Shown piece after piece: positions 1 through 6,312 of a DNA stretch of 7,733 bases. Positions within the stretch are counted from its first letter, which is position 1, and every line of letters begins with the position of its first letter. Made by a program: the position numbers and the translations under genes. The notes under the pieces are model-generated. The model was not told the DNA's origin. It searched no databases and saw only the letters and a program-made list of their open reading frames with translations. Source of the stretch: an uncultured Methylococcaceae bacterium (GTDB lineage Bacteria > Pseudomonadota > Gammaproteobacteria > Methylococcales > Methylomonadaceae); contig CAIQND010000799.1 in assembly GCA_903873045.1 (NCBI GenBank), positions 1-7,733 on the forward strand, in the 5' to 3' direction.

Positions 1-737
1 ATGATGTTGCTTTTGTGTTTGCACAAATGCAGTTTACTCGCTTGCGTGAACTGTGGCTACGCACCCATGCCACCGTTTTCGGCCACCGTTTGCTCATGGA
101 CAGAATTGTTCCCGGCGGCGTGAGCTGTGATTTATCAGAAACCGCCTGTACCTTGATTAAACAGGAAATGCTTCAGTTAAAAAATGAACTGTCAGAAATC
201 ATGCCGGCGATAGACCTTAATTCATCCCTCGAAGATCGACTTTATACCGCCGGTTACTTGTCGCCAGAAACCGCCGCCGCCTTTGGCACGCTGGGTTATG
301 TCGGTCGTGCCAGCGGTCAGGATTTTGATGTCCGCCGCGACGCGCCTTATTCACCTTACGATCAAATCACGTTTAAAGTCGCGTTGGAAAATAAGGGCGA
401 TATCGCCTCACGATTCTGGGTCAGGTACAAGGAAATCAATGCTGCCTTAAATCTCATTGATCAATTTATAGCGCAACTTGCAGAAGGTGACATTCTTGCC
501 GACTGGCAAACACCACCAGCGGGGAGTGAAGCGTTGGGTATAGTTGAGGGTTGGCGGGGCGAAATCACCACTTATGTTCGCTTCGATAGCGATAATAAAA
601 TCGCCCGTTTTTATCCACGCGATCCCAGTATCCTGAACTGGCCAGCCTTGGAAAAACTGACGCTAAATAATATCGTGCCCGATTTTCCAGTGTGTAACAA
701 ATCCCTGAATGGCTCTTATTCAGGCAACGATTTATAG
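1..737 (+). CDS. Hydrogenase/complex I-like large subunit (HyfG/HycE/NuoD family), 5'-truncated by window edge
   Basis: This is the C-terminal 244 residues of a protein homologous to the large subunit of group 4 [NiFe] hydrogenases and to NuoD of complex I. The frame is open to the left edge (first full codon at 3, reading DVAFVFAQMQ), so the GTG at 15 is internal and the true start lies outside. Family-like stretches include VFAQMQFTRLRELWLR, DRLYTAGYLSPETAAAFGTLGYVGRASG, FDVRRDAPYSPYD and the near-terminal DPSILNWPALEKLTLNNIVPDFP. In active hydrogenases the C-terminus carries a DPCxxC motif whose two cysteines bind nickel. Here the equivalent stretch reads NGSYSGNDL, so both cysteines are missing, and hydrogenase activity is unlikely. 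The stop codon overlaps the Shine-Dalgarno of the small subunit, so the two are co-transcribed and probably co-translated. The complex would sit on the cytoplasmic face of the membrane. It could belong to an Ehr-type complex. Family assignment is firm; function is inferred. Confidence 0.85.
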   Translation, partial: DVAFVFAQMQFTRLRELWLRTHATVFGHRLLMDRIVPGGVSCDLSETACTLIKQEMLQLKNELSEIMPAIDLNSSLEDRLYTAGYLSPETAAAFGTLGYVGRASGQDFDVRRDAPYSPYDQITFKVALENKGDIASRFWVRYKEINAALNLIDQFIAQLAEGDILADWQTPPAGSEALGIVEGWRGEITTYVRFDSDNKIARFYPRDPSILNWPALEKLTLNNIVPDFPVCNKSLNGSYSGNDL

Positions 738-741
738 GAGG
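736..741 (+). promoter_or_regulatory. Shine-Dalgarno AGGAGG fixing a GTG start
   Basis: A perfect AGGAGG overlaps the TAG stop of the large-subunit gene (735-737) and ends 4 nt before the GTG at 746. It decides the non-ATG start of the small subunit and indicates translational coupling between the two subunits. Confidence 0.8.
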
Positions 742-745
742 CTGC

Positions 746-1255
746 GTGCTAAGACTTTTTAAAAAAATATTAACAACCGGCATTGTCACCGAAAAATACA
801 AAGCGCCCAAGGACGATGAACTGGAAAAACTGGGCATTCAAATTAAACGCCACATTGATAAGCAATTTTCAGGCAGTATTGCCATAAGGCAGGTCGATGC
901 CGGTTCCTGTAATGGTTGTGAGCTGGAAATCCACGCACTCAATAATCCGTATTATGATATTGAGCGTTTTGGTATTCATTTTGTCGCCTCACCCCGACAT
1001 GCCGATGTGTTATTGGTGACAGGCCCGGTTTCACGGCACATGCAAACCGCATTGCTACGCACTTACGAAGCAACACCCCATCCTAAATGGGTGGTTGCTG
1101 TGGGGGATTGTGCCGCTTGCGGGGGAGAATTTGGAGTTTCTTATGCCAGTTGCGGTGCAGTCTCCAATGTAATACCCGTCGATATGACGATAGAGGGTTG
1201 TCCACCTACGCCACTGGCACTCTTAAAAGGTTTGCTGGGCTTGATTAATAAATAA
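746..1255 (+). CDS. Hydrogenase/complex I-like small subunit (HyfI/HycG/NuoB family)
   Basis: A 169-residue iron-sulfur subunit of a group 4 hydrogenase-like or Nuo-like membrane complex. Visible motifs are SCNGCELE (C55, C58), VTGPV (91-95), VGDCAACGG (C122, C125) and EGCPPTP (C152). C55, C58, C122 and C152 are the expected ligands of the single proximal [4Fe-4S] cluster, equivalent to cluster N2 of complex I. The CxxC spacing is hydrogenase-like rather than the tandem CC of NuoB. Two further cysteines, C125 and C136, are extra. The protein stops 17 residues after the last ligand, so it lacks the long C-terminal tail of E. coli HycG/HyfI (about 250 residues). The GTG start is supported by a strong Shine-Dalgarno. 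It would pass or receive electrons at the large-subunit active site near the membrane arm. It is the last gene of the operon; the palindrome that follows lies at 1315-1359. Family assignment is strong; the physiological donor and acceptor are unknown. Confidence 0.9.
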   Translation: MLRLFKKILTTGIVTEKYKAPKDDELEKLGIQIKRHIDKQFSGSIAIRQVDAGSCNGCELEIHALNNPYYDIERFGIHFVASPRHADVLLVTGPVSRHMQTALLRTYEATPHPKWVVAVGDCAACGGEFGVSYASCGAVSNVIPVDMTIEGCPPTPLALLKGLLGLINK

Positions 1256-1314
1256 ATAGTCGAAGTTTGCTATCCCCGTCACACTTCAAGAATTAACAGA
1301 CTATCGATGATTTG

Positions 1315-1359
1315 TGGAGGTCAGGCTTTGCCTGACTGTCAGGCAAAGCCTGACCTCCA
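1315..1359. repeat. 45-nt near-perfect palindrome (intergenic hairpin)
   Basis: Arms 1315-1336 and 1338-1359 are exact reverse complements over 22 nt around a single T at 1337. Each arm contains its own palindrome (TCAGGC-TTT-GCCTGA on the left, the complement on the right), so the sequence can fold as one long stem or two short ones. It lies 60 nt after the hydrogenase-like operon and before the next gene. There is no T-run after it, so it is not a classical intrinsic terminator. A REP-like dispersed repeat or transcript-end stabiliser fits better. A longest-stem hairpin this perfect usually reflects a recently copied mobile repeat, which is inference. Confidence 0.85.
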
Positions 1360-1471
1360 TCGTTAATAATGGTGTTTCGACAATATCAGCCAGTTGAAGG
1401 ATGCCATATTTTCGCTACAACCCAAACACCTGTCTGGAAACGGACGATTTTACTCTACTGTAAAAAAAGAT

Positions 1472-2209
1472 ATGATGAAGAAAAAAATTAAAATATTGGC
1501 CATGACCGCCGTATTTCTATGTTCTGTTGACACGGCATCAACCGCTATGGCAGCGGCCGTGATACAAGATGATTTGCTTCAGGATGCCGGTAGCTGGGCG
1601 CAAATAGTCGCAGAAGGCAGCCTGAAAGTGGTCGATCCAAGCCTGGAAAAAACGCGGGTCTGGTTGGAGGGACAATCCCGCTGGGACGATAACTGGAACC
1701 ATTGGTATCAAGGTATGGCGCGTGCAGCGGTAGGTTATTCACTCAGTGACCGCGCCACGATTTGGGCGGGTTACACTTATCTTCCGACACAACAACTGGG
1801 CGCACATTCTAAAGCGCAGCAGGATGTGTGGCCCGGATTTCGCTATGTTTTACCGACCAGTTTCGGAACTCTCAGCTTTAGAACCATCATCGAAAGTAAT
1901 TTTATACCCTATAACGACAATCAGGTTCGGGTACGTCCACGCCAAATGATTCGATTTATGCACCCCCTGCAATTTGAGCCGCGCTTAAGCCTGATCACTT
2001 GGGACGAGTTCTTCATTCGCGCCAATTCGACACCGACGGGTGGTCAATCGGGTTTCGATCAAAACCGTGCCTTTGCAGGCTTCGGCTGGTCTTTTAATAA
2101 AAGCTTTCGCGCCGAAGGCGGGTATCTTAATCAATATTTGGATGACAACACCCATACCAACAACACCATGCACCACTTAATTATGGGCTCTTTATTTATC
2201 AACTTTTAA
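1472..2209 (+). CDS. Secreted outer-membrane beta-barrel-like protein, DUF2490 type
   Basis: A 245-residue exported protein whose function is not known. The N-terminus MMKKKIKILAMTAVFLC followed by STAMA-AA looks like a Sec signal peptide with cleavage near residue 27-29. The mature part has alternating polar/aromatic strands typical of small outer-membrane barrels: TRVWLEGQSRW, RATIWAGYTYLPTQ, FGTLSFRTIIESNF, RVRPRQMIRF, NRAFAGFGWSF, and a C-terminus ending in phenylalanine (GSLFINF), as barrels need for assembly. The pattern of WLEGQSRW, a GYxYLPT strand, a central Arg-rich strand and an xFxGxGW strand resembles the DUF2490 family. The start was chosen at 1472 (1475 is equally possible) because the open frame upstream to TTG 1394 would bury the signal peptide behind 26 non-hydrophobic residues. 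No good Shine-Dalgarno is visible. It stands alone between a palindrome and a hairpin, and nothing ties it to the hydrogenase-like operon. Confidence 0.75.
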   Translation: MMKKKIKILAMTAVFLCSVDTASTAMAAAVIQDDLLQDAGSWAQIVAEGSLKVVDPSLEKTRVWLEGQSRWDDNWNHWYQGMARAAVGYSLSDRATIWAGYTYLPTQQLGAHSKAQQDVWPGFRYVLPTSFGTLSFRTIIESNFIPYNDNQVRVRPRQMIRFMHPLQFEPRLSLITWDEFFIRANSTPTGGQSGFDQNRAFAGFGWSFNKSFRAEGGYLNQYLDDNTHTNNTMHHLIMGSLFINF

Positions 2210-2253
2210 CCCAACAGCCTGATTAAAGCGATCCCCATAAAAGAAGATCAATT

Positions 2254-2278
2254 GTAGGGGCGACAAGCTCGCCCCTAC
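2254..2278. repeat. GC-rich hairpin between convergent genes, possible bidirectional terminator or dispersed repeat
   Basis: GTAGGGGCGA (2254-2263) and TCGCCCCTAC (2269-2278) form a perfect 10-bp stem with a CAAGC loop. It lies in the 88-bp gap where the DUF2490 gene (+) and maeB (-) converge, a place where one hairpin could end both transcripts. It lacks a clean T-run on either side. The same sequence style is familiar as a dispersed intergenic repeat, so terminator function is uncertain. Confidence 0.6.
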
Positions 2279-2297
2279 CGCATCACTATAAATTCTC

Positions 2298-4607
2298 TTA
2301 GCGTTCATCCTCCGCATCCAACACACACAGCGCAGTCATATTGACGATGCGGCGCACGGTGGCGGAGGGTGTCAGGATGTGTGCCGGTTTTGCGCAACCA
2401 AGCATGATGGGGCCTATCGCTACGCCATAACCCGCTGCGGTCTTGAGCAGGTTGTAGGAAATATTAGCCGCCTCAATATTGGGAAAAACCAGCAAATTGG
2501 CACTGCCTTTCAACATGGAATCGGGCATCATTTTTTTCAGCAACTCATGGTTTAGTGCCGCATCGCCGTGCATTTCACCATCAATTTCCAGCTCGGGTGC
2601 CTGTGCCTGAATAATTGCCAAGGCGACCCGCATTTTTTGGGCAGACTCACTGTTGCTGGAACCAAAACAGGAATGCGATAGCAAAGCAACGCGAGGCACC
2701 ACGCCTAAACGACGCATTTTTTCGGCGGCCAACAGGGTAATTTCAGCAAGCTGAACCGCTGTTGGATTTTCATTGACGTGAGTATCAACCAAGACAATCT
2801 GCCGTTCCGGCAATATAAGCACATTCATGGCGGCATAAACATTAGCACCTGGACGCTTACCCAGCACCTTGTCAAGGTATTCAAGATGCAATGCGGTATT
2901 GCCAAAAGTGCCGCAAATCATGCCATCGGCATCCCCTTTATAAATCAACATGGCACCAATCAGAGTGTGACGGCGACGCATTTCCAGCTTGGCATATTGC
3001 TCGGTGACACCTTTGCGGACGGTCATTTTCAGATAAGTTTCCCAGAAATCACGATAACGATTATCAAATTCAGGGTTAACAATCTCAAAATCAATATCGG
3101 GTCGGATGCGTAAACCGAATTTTTCAATACGAAATTGTAATACTGCCGGACGACCAATTAAAATAGGAATAGCGATTTTTTCATCCACGATAACCTGTAC
3201 AGCACGCAATACCCGTTCTTCTTCGCCTTCAGCAAAGACAATACGTTTTTTGTTGGCGGGTGCATTTTTGGCAATCTGGAAAATCGGCTTCATGAAGGTG
3301 CCGCTGTGATAGACAAATTGTTGCAGGCGATCAATATAAGCTTGCATATCTTGTATTGGGCGAGTTGCGACCCCAGATTCTTCAGCCGCTTTGGCAACCG
3401 CCGGAGCGATTTTTGTCATCAGACGAGGATCGAAGGGCATGGGAATCAAGTAGTCCGGGCCAAAAGACAAATCAGTAATACCGTAAGCGCTGGCAACAAT
3501 ATCGGATTGTTCCGCCTGTGCCAAGTCGGCAATCGCATGGACAGCAGCTATCTCCATTTTGCGGGTTATGGTGGTCGCACCGCAATCCAGCGCACCCCGA
3601 AAAATATAGGGAAAGCACAACACATTATTGACCTGATTAGGATAATCAGAACGACCCGTGGCAATGATGGCATCCTCGCGCACGGCTTTGGCATCTTCGG
3701 GTAATATTTCAGGTGTTGGATTAGCCAGTGCCAATATCAACGGCTTAGGTGCCATGGTTTTAACCATGTCTGGCTTTAAAATACCACCTGCCGACAGACC
3801 TAAAAAGATATCCGCACCGGACATCACTTCTGCCAAGGTTCGCGCGGTGGTTTCTTGAGCAAAACGCGCTTTATTCTGGTCTTTTTCAACGCGACCTTTA
3901 AAGATAACGCCTGCTTGATCGGTCACGTAAATATTCTCAAGCGGAAACCCCAGTTCTATCAACAAATCCAGACAAGCCAAGGCCGCCGCACCGGCACCCG
4001 AGGCCACGAGTTTACACTCTGTAATATGTTTACCAACTACTTTCAGGCCGTTTAAAATAGCCGCACCGACAATAATGGCGGTGCCGTGTTGATCATCATG
4101 AAATACAGGTATATTCATCCGTTCGCGTAATTTACGCTCAATATAAAAGCATTCCGGTGCTTTAATATCTTCCAGATTAATGCCGCCAAAAGTCGGCTCC
4201 AGCGAGGCTATAATGTCGCATAATTTGTCGGGGTCCAGCTCATTAATCTCGATATCAAAAACATCAATGCCCGCAAACTTTTTAAATAATACGCCCTTCC
4301 CTTCCATCACCGGTTTTGCGGCCAGAGGACCAATGTTACCCAAGCCCAGCACAGCGGTTCCATTAGAAATAACCGCAACCAAATTACCCCGTGCCGTGTA
4401 TTTAAAAACATTGGCAGGATCGGCGACAATCTCTTCACAAGCCGCCGCAACTCCCGGCGAATAGGCCAAGGCAAGATCACGCTGATTAGTCAGTTGTTTG
4501 GTCGGGGTAACACTGATTTTTCCAGGGGTAGGAAACTCGTGATATTCAAGAGCCGCATCATGTAATTGCCGACTGATTTCTTCTTTGGTATCGATTGGGG
4601 AATTCAT
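2298..4607 (-). CDS. maeB: NADP-dependent malic enzyme with C-terminal phosphotransacetylase-like domain
   Basis: It catalyses oxidative decarboxylation of malate to pyruvate with reduction of NADP+, supplying cytosolic NADPH and pyruvate. The 769 residues match the usual size of this two-domain class (E. coli MaeB, about 759). Residues 1-430 are the malic enzyme: LALAYSPGVA with the catalytic Tyr (Y49), VMEGKGVLFKKFAG with the catalytic Lys region (K104 onward), LEDIKAP and FHDDQHGTA with the acidic metal ligands (E146, D147, D171/D172), the dinucleotide-binding SGAGAAAL (203-210), and LALANPTPEI (292-301). Residues 455-769 form a phosphotransacetylase-like domain (RIVFAEGEEERVLRA; SHSCFGSSNS; DGEMHGDAAL; LVFPNIEAANI). 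In characterised homologues that domain mediates oligomerisation and acetyl-CoA inhibition rather than acetyl transfer. The start ATG at 4607 has an AAGG 6 nt upstream. No upstream gene is close; the 509-bp gap with repeats and dyads suggests its own promoter. No inactivating change is visible. Confidence 0.95.
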   Translation of the reverse strand: MNSPIDTKEEISRQLHDAALEYHEFPTPGKISVTPTKQLTNQRDLALAYSPGVAAACEEIVADPANVFKYTARGNLVAVISNGTAVLGLGNIGPLAAKPVMEGKGVLFKKFAGIDVFDIEINELDPDKLCDIIASLEPTFGGINLEDIKAPECFYIERKLRERMNIPVFHDDQHGTAIIVGAAILNGLKVVGKHITECKLVASGAGAAALACLDLLIELGFPLENIYVTDQAGVIFKGRVEKDQNKARFAQETTARTLAEVMSGADIFLGLSAGGILKPDMVKTMAPKPLILALANPTPEILPEDAKAVREDAIIATGRSDYPNQVNNVLCFPYIFRGALDCGATTITRKMEIAAVHAIADLAQAEQSDIVASAYGITDLSFGPDYLIPMPFDPRLMTKIAPAVAKAAEESGVATRPIQDMQAYIDRLQQFVYHSGTFMKPIFQIAKNAPANKKRIVFAEGEEERVLRAVQVIVDEKIAIPILIGRPAVLQFRIEKFGLRIRPDIDFEIVNPEFDNRYRDFWETYLKMTVRKGVTEQYAKLEMRRRHTLIGAMLIYKGDADGMICGTFGNTALHLEYLDKVLGKRPGANVYAAMNVLILPERQIVLVDTHVNENPTAVQLAEITLLAAEKMRRLGVVPRVALLSHSCFGSSNSESAQKMRVALAIIQAQAPELEIDGEMHGDAALNHELLKKMMPDSMLKGSANLLVFPNIEAANISYNLLKTAAGYGVAIGPIMLGCAKPAHILTPSATVRRIVNMTALCVLDAEDER

Positions 4608-4647
4608 GTTTTGCCTTGTGTATGACGATTATTTTAATGATCAAAAA

Positions 4648-4676
4648 CAAGGTTATCACAGTGATGATCAACCTTG
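4648..4676. promoter_or_regulatory. Candidate operator dyad upstream of maeB
   Basis: CAAGGTT (4648-4654) and AACCTTG (4670-4676) form a 7-bp dyad. Inside it is a second palindrome, ATCAC-A-GTGAT (4655-4665). TGATCA occurs twice, at 4638-4643 and 4665-4670. The cluster lies 41-69 bp upstream of the maeB start codon, where a regulator could act. No regulator family is recognised and I could not place a convincing -10/-35 pair. Confidence 0.35.
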
Positions 4677-4712
4677 CATGATCCTGGATTTTTTAAATAG
4701 TAGATTCAACGC

Positions 4713-4744
4713 ATCGAAACTAACCGATAAATGTCAGTTTCGAT
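4713..4744. promoter_or_regulatory. 12-bp imperfect dyad upstream of maeB
   Basis: ATCGAAACTAAC (4713-4724) and GTCAGTTTCGAT (4733-4744) pair over 12 positions with one mismatch around an 8-nt spacer. It sits 106-137 bp upstream of maeB, just outside the large repeat block. It could be a regulator site or the edge of the repeat block. There is no T-run to make it a terminator for the nadA transcript coming from the right. Confidence 0.35.
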
Positions 4745-4799
4745 TATAGAACACGAATGACACTGATTATACGGATTTCAACGGATTTTATTTTTAGGA

Positions 4800-4916
4800 T
4801 GTAGGCCGGAATAAGGCTTTTCAAGCTTAAGCGAGTTGAGCGTTTCCGGCATGAGGTACGAGTATGCCAGAAACGCCACCACGCGCTACGCTTGGGTGGT
4901 CTTATTCCGGCCTACA
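4800..4916. repeat. 117-bp element with 16-bp perfect terminal inverted repeats
   Basis: TGTAGGCCGGAATAAG (4800-4815) and its exact reverse complement (4901-4916) bound the element. Inside is a second stem, GCGTTTCCGGCAT (4840-4852) with ATGCCAGAAACGC (4864-4876), 12 of 13 paired, and a third small one, CCACC (4876-4880) with GGTGG (4895-4899). It contains no coding potential. The form fits a REP/BIME-like or MITE-like unit. No target-site duplication is evident at its ends. Confidence 0.75.
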
Positions 4917-4922
4917 CCACTC

Positions 4923-5041
4923 CAATGCCGTTAAGTTAAGCGCAAGTCGTTTAAAAACCGGAGTGCAATCGCTTTAGCTATTGCCTGTAAAAACAGCTAA
5001 AGCTGTTTTACTCCAGTTGGTTGCTTAACTTAACGGCATTG
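4923..5041. repeat. 119-bp element with 19-bp perfect terminal inverted repeats
   Basis: CAATGCCGTTAAGTTAAGC (4923-4941) and its exact reverse complement (5023-5041) bound the element. Inside, GGAGT (4960-4964) pairs with ACTCC (5010-5014). AAAACAGCT (4990-4998) pairs with AGCTGTTTT (5001-5009), and GCTTTAGCT (4971-4979) can compete for 4995-5003. It is a different sequence from its 117-bp neighbour, which starts only 6 bp away, but has the same architecture and nearly the same length. Non-coding. Confidence 0.75.
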
Positions 5042-5116
5042 CTTCCTGCCCTTATCCGTGTCTATCAGTCAGATCCGTGTCATCTGTATTCTATTTTATA
5101 ACGATTGAATAAATCG

Positions 5117-6214
5117 CTAGTTTATTGCCAACATGTTATCCAGCGCCCGCTTGGCTAATCCGGCTTCTTCAACAGGCACAGAAATTTGGTTAATCACCTG
5201 CCCCGCTGCCAAATTTTCCATAACCCAGGCCAAATGTTGCGGGTCGGTTCTAAACATGGTTGAACACATGCACAATGTGGGCGACATAAAATGTACATTT
5301 TTGCCCTGTGCCTTGCAATCTTCGTGCAAGCGATTAACCAAATTTAATTCGGTCGCAACCAGCCAGCGGGTATTGGGCTCGGCTTCACGCACTATTTTTA
5401 AAATGGTCTCGGTAGAGCCGACATAATCCGCTTTTTGACAGACTTCAAAACAGGCCTCCGGATGTGAAATAACCTTGGTTTCCGGATATCGTTCAAGAAA
5501 ATTATCAATCTGTTCCGGCTTAAATACTTGATGCACAGAACAATAGCCGTTCCAGAGTATAATTTTGGCATTGCGGATTTGCTCTTCCGTCAAACCGCCT
5601 CGTGGTTTATTAAAATCCCAGGTGACCATTTCTTCCAAAGGAATGCCCATGCGGTAACCGGTATTGCGGCCTAAATGTTGATCAGGGAAAAACAACACTT
5701 TAGGGCGCTGGGCAAAACTCCATTCCAATATTTTTTGGGCATTGGATGAGGTACACACGATACCGTCATGCTTGCCGCAAAACGCTTTTAAATCAGCGGC
5801 TGAATTAATGTAAGTCACCGGTGTCACTTCATTTTCTACATCAATAATCTCTGCCAATTCCTGCCAGCATTTTTGAACCTTTAACAGATTAGCCATATCC
5901 GCCATTGAACACCCGGCCGCCAAATCCGGCAAGATGGCTATTTGTTCCGGACGGGACAAAATATCTGCAACTTCTGCCATAAAATGCACGCCGCAAAACA
6001 CGATATATTCGGCCTCCGATTGCGCTGCATCCCTGGAAAGCTTTAAAGAATCCCCGGTAAAATCGGCATGTTTAAACACTTCGTCGCGTTGATAATGGTG
6101 TCCGAGTATCACACAACGGCTACCCAGCTTGGCTTTGGCTGAAATAATGCGGGCATCGCATTCTTCATCATCGAGTAAGGCGTAATCTTGAATGGGGAAT
6201 GGCGTATTGATCAT
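5117..6214 (-). CDS. nadA: Quinolinate synthase
   Basis: An iron-sulfur enzyme that condenses iminoaspartate with dihydroxyacetone phosphate to quinolinate, the second step of de novo NAD synthesis from aspartate, in the cytoplasm. The 365-residue length matches the longer, Bacillus-type NadA (about 368) rather than the 347-residue E. coli form. Visible signatures are VILGHHYQRDEV (35-46), DFTGDSLKLSRDAA (51-64), VFCGVHFMAEVA (72-83), LPDLAAGCSMADM (95-107), PDQHLGRN (177-184), WNGYCSVHQVF (221-231), SHPEACFEV (250-258) and VGSTE (265-269). The three [4Fe-4S] ligands are expected at C102, C225 and C315 or C317 (LCMCSTMF). All are present, so the enzyme should be active. The ATG at 6214 gives a normal N-terminus, although no clear Shine-Dalgarno precedes it. 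Neither nadB nor nadC is adjacent, so the pathway genes are scattered here. The upstream gap of 98 bp suggests its own promoter, but none is convincing. Confidence 0.96.
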   Translation of the reverse strand: MINTPFPIQDYALLDDEECDARIISAKAKLGSRCVILGHHYQRDEVFKHADFTGDSLKLSRDAAQSEAEYIVFCGVHFMAEVADILSRPEQIAILPDLAAGCSMADMANLLKVQKCWQELAEIIDVENEVTPVTYINSAADLKAFCGKHDGIVCTSSNAQKILEWSFAQRPKVLFFPDQHLGRNTGYRMGIPLEEMVTWDFNKPRGGLTEEQIRNAKIILWNGYCSVHQVFKPEQIDNFLERYPETKVISHPEACFEVCQKADYVGSTETILKIVREAEPNTRWLVATELNLVNRLHEDCKAQGKNVHFMSPTLCMCSTMFRTDPQHLAWVMENLAAGQVINQISVPVEEAGLAKRALDNMLAIN

Positions 6215-6312
6215 TTTATAAGGCTCAAGGTAAAACTAACTGTTTCAAAAGGATTAATTAAATCGGCAACCACTACTTAGCTGATTTACCAAGAAATGGG
6301 GCGCTATAAAAC

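Larger units (their letters stand above)
4746..5094. repeat. Composite nested inverted-repeat block between nadA and maeB
   Basis: The outer pair is ATAGAACACGAATGACACTGAT (4746-4767) and, inverted, 5073-5094. The two match at 18 of 22 positions. Between them sit two tandem hairpin elements (4800-4916 and 4923-5041). The outer units belong to a degenerate CACGGATGACACGGAT-like run (further ACGGATTT units at 4771-4788, and ATCCGTG near 5054). No open reading frame of credible length lies in the 509-bp gap 4608-5116; this block fills most of it. It looks like a landing zone for small non-autonomous repeats. It may also insulate maeB from nadA transcription. Confidence 0.7.

Noticed and set aside
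565..837. Minus-strand 90-codon frame across the hydrogenase subunit junction
   Set aside because: It is antisense to two overlapping real genes with strong family motifs and has no ribosome site or recognisable features.
1394..1471. N-terminal extension of the DUF2490 gene from a TTG codon
   Set aside because: It would place 26 polar residues before an obvious signal peptide and has no ribosome site. The ATG at 1472 or 1475 fits export.
1472..1560. Lipoprotein signal suggested by a cysteine in the leader (AVFLCS)
   Set aside because: The residues before C17 (VFL) do not make a lipobox, and a better signal peptidase I site (AMA-A) follows.
2778..4464. Several plus-strand open frames of 66-132 codons opposite maeB
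   Set aside because: They are antisense to a clearly coding, well-conserved enzyme, show no family features and have low-complexity composition typical of antisense frames.
4923..5041. CRISPR-like or tandem direct repeats in the nadA-maeB gap
   Set aside because: The repeats are inverted and paired, without regular direct units or spacers.
5102..5116. Hairpin CGATT-GAATA-AATCG just after nadA as a terminator
   Set aside because: A 5-bp AT-rich stem with only TTATAAAAT after it is too weak to support.
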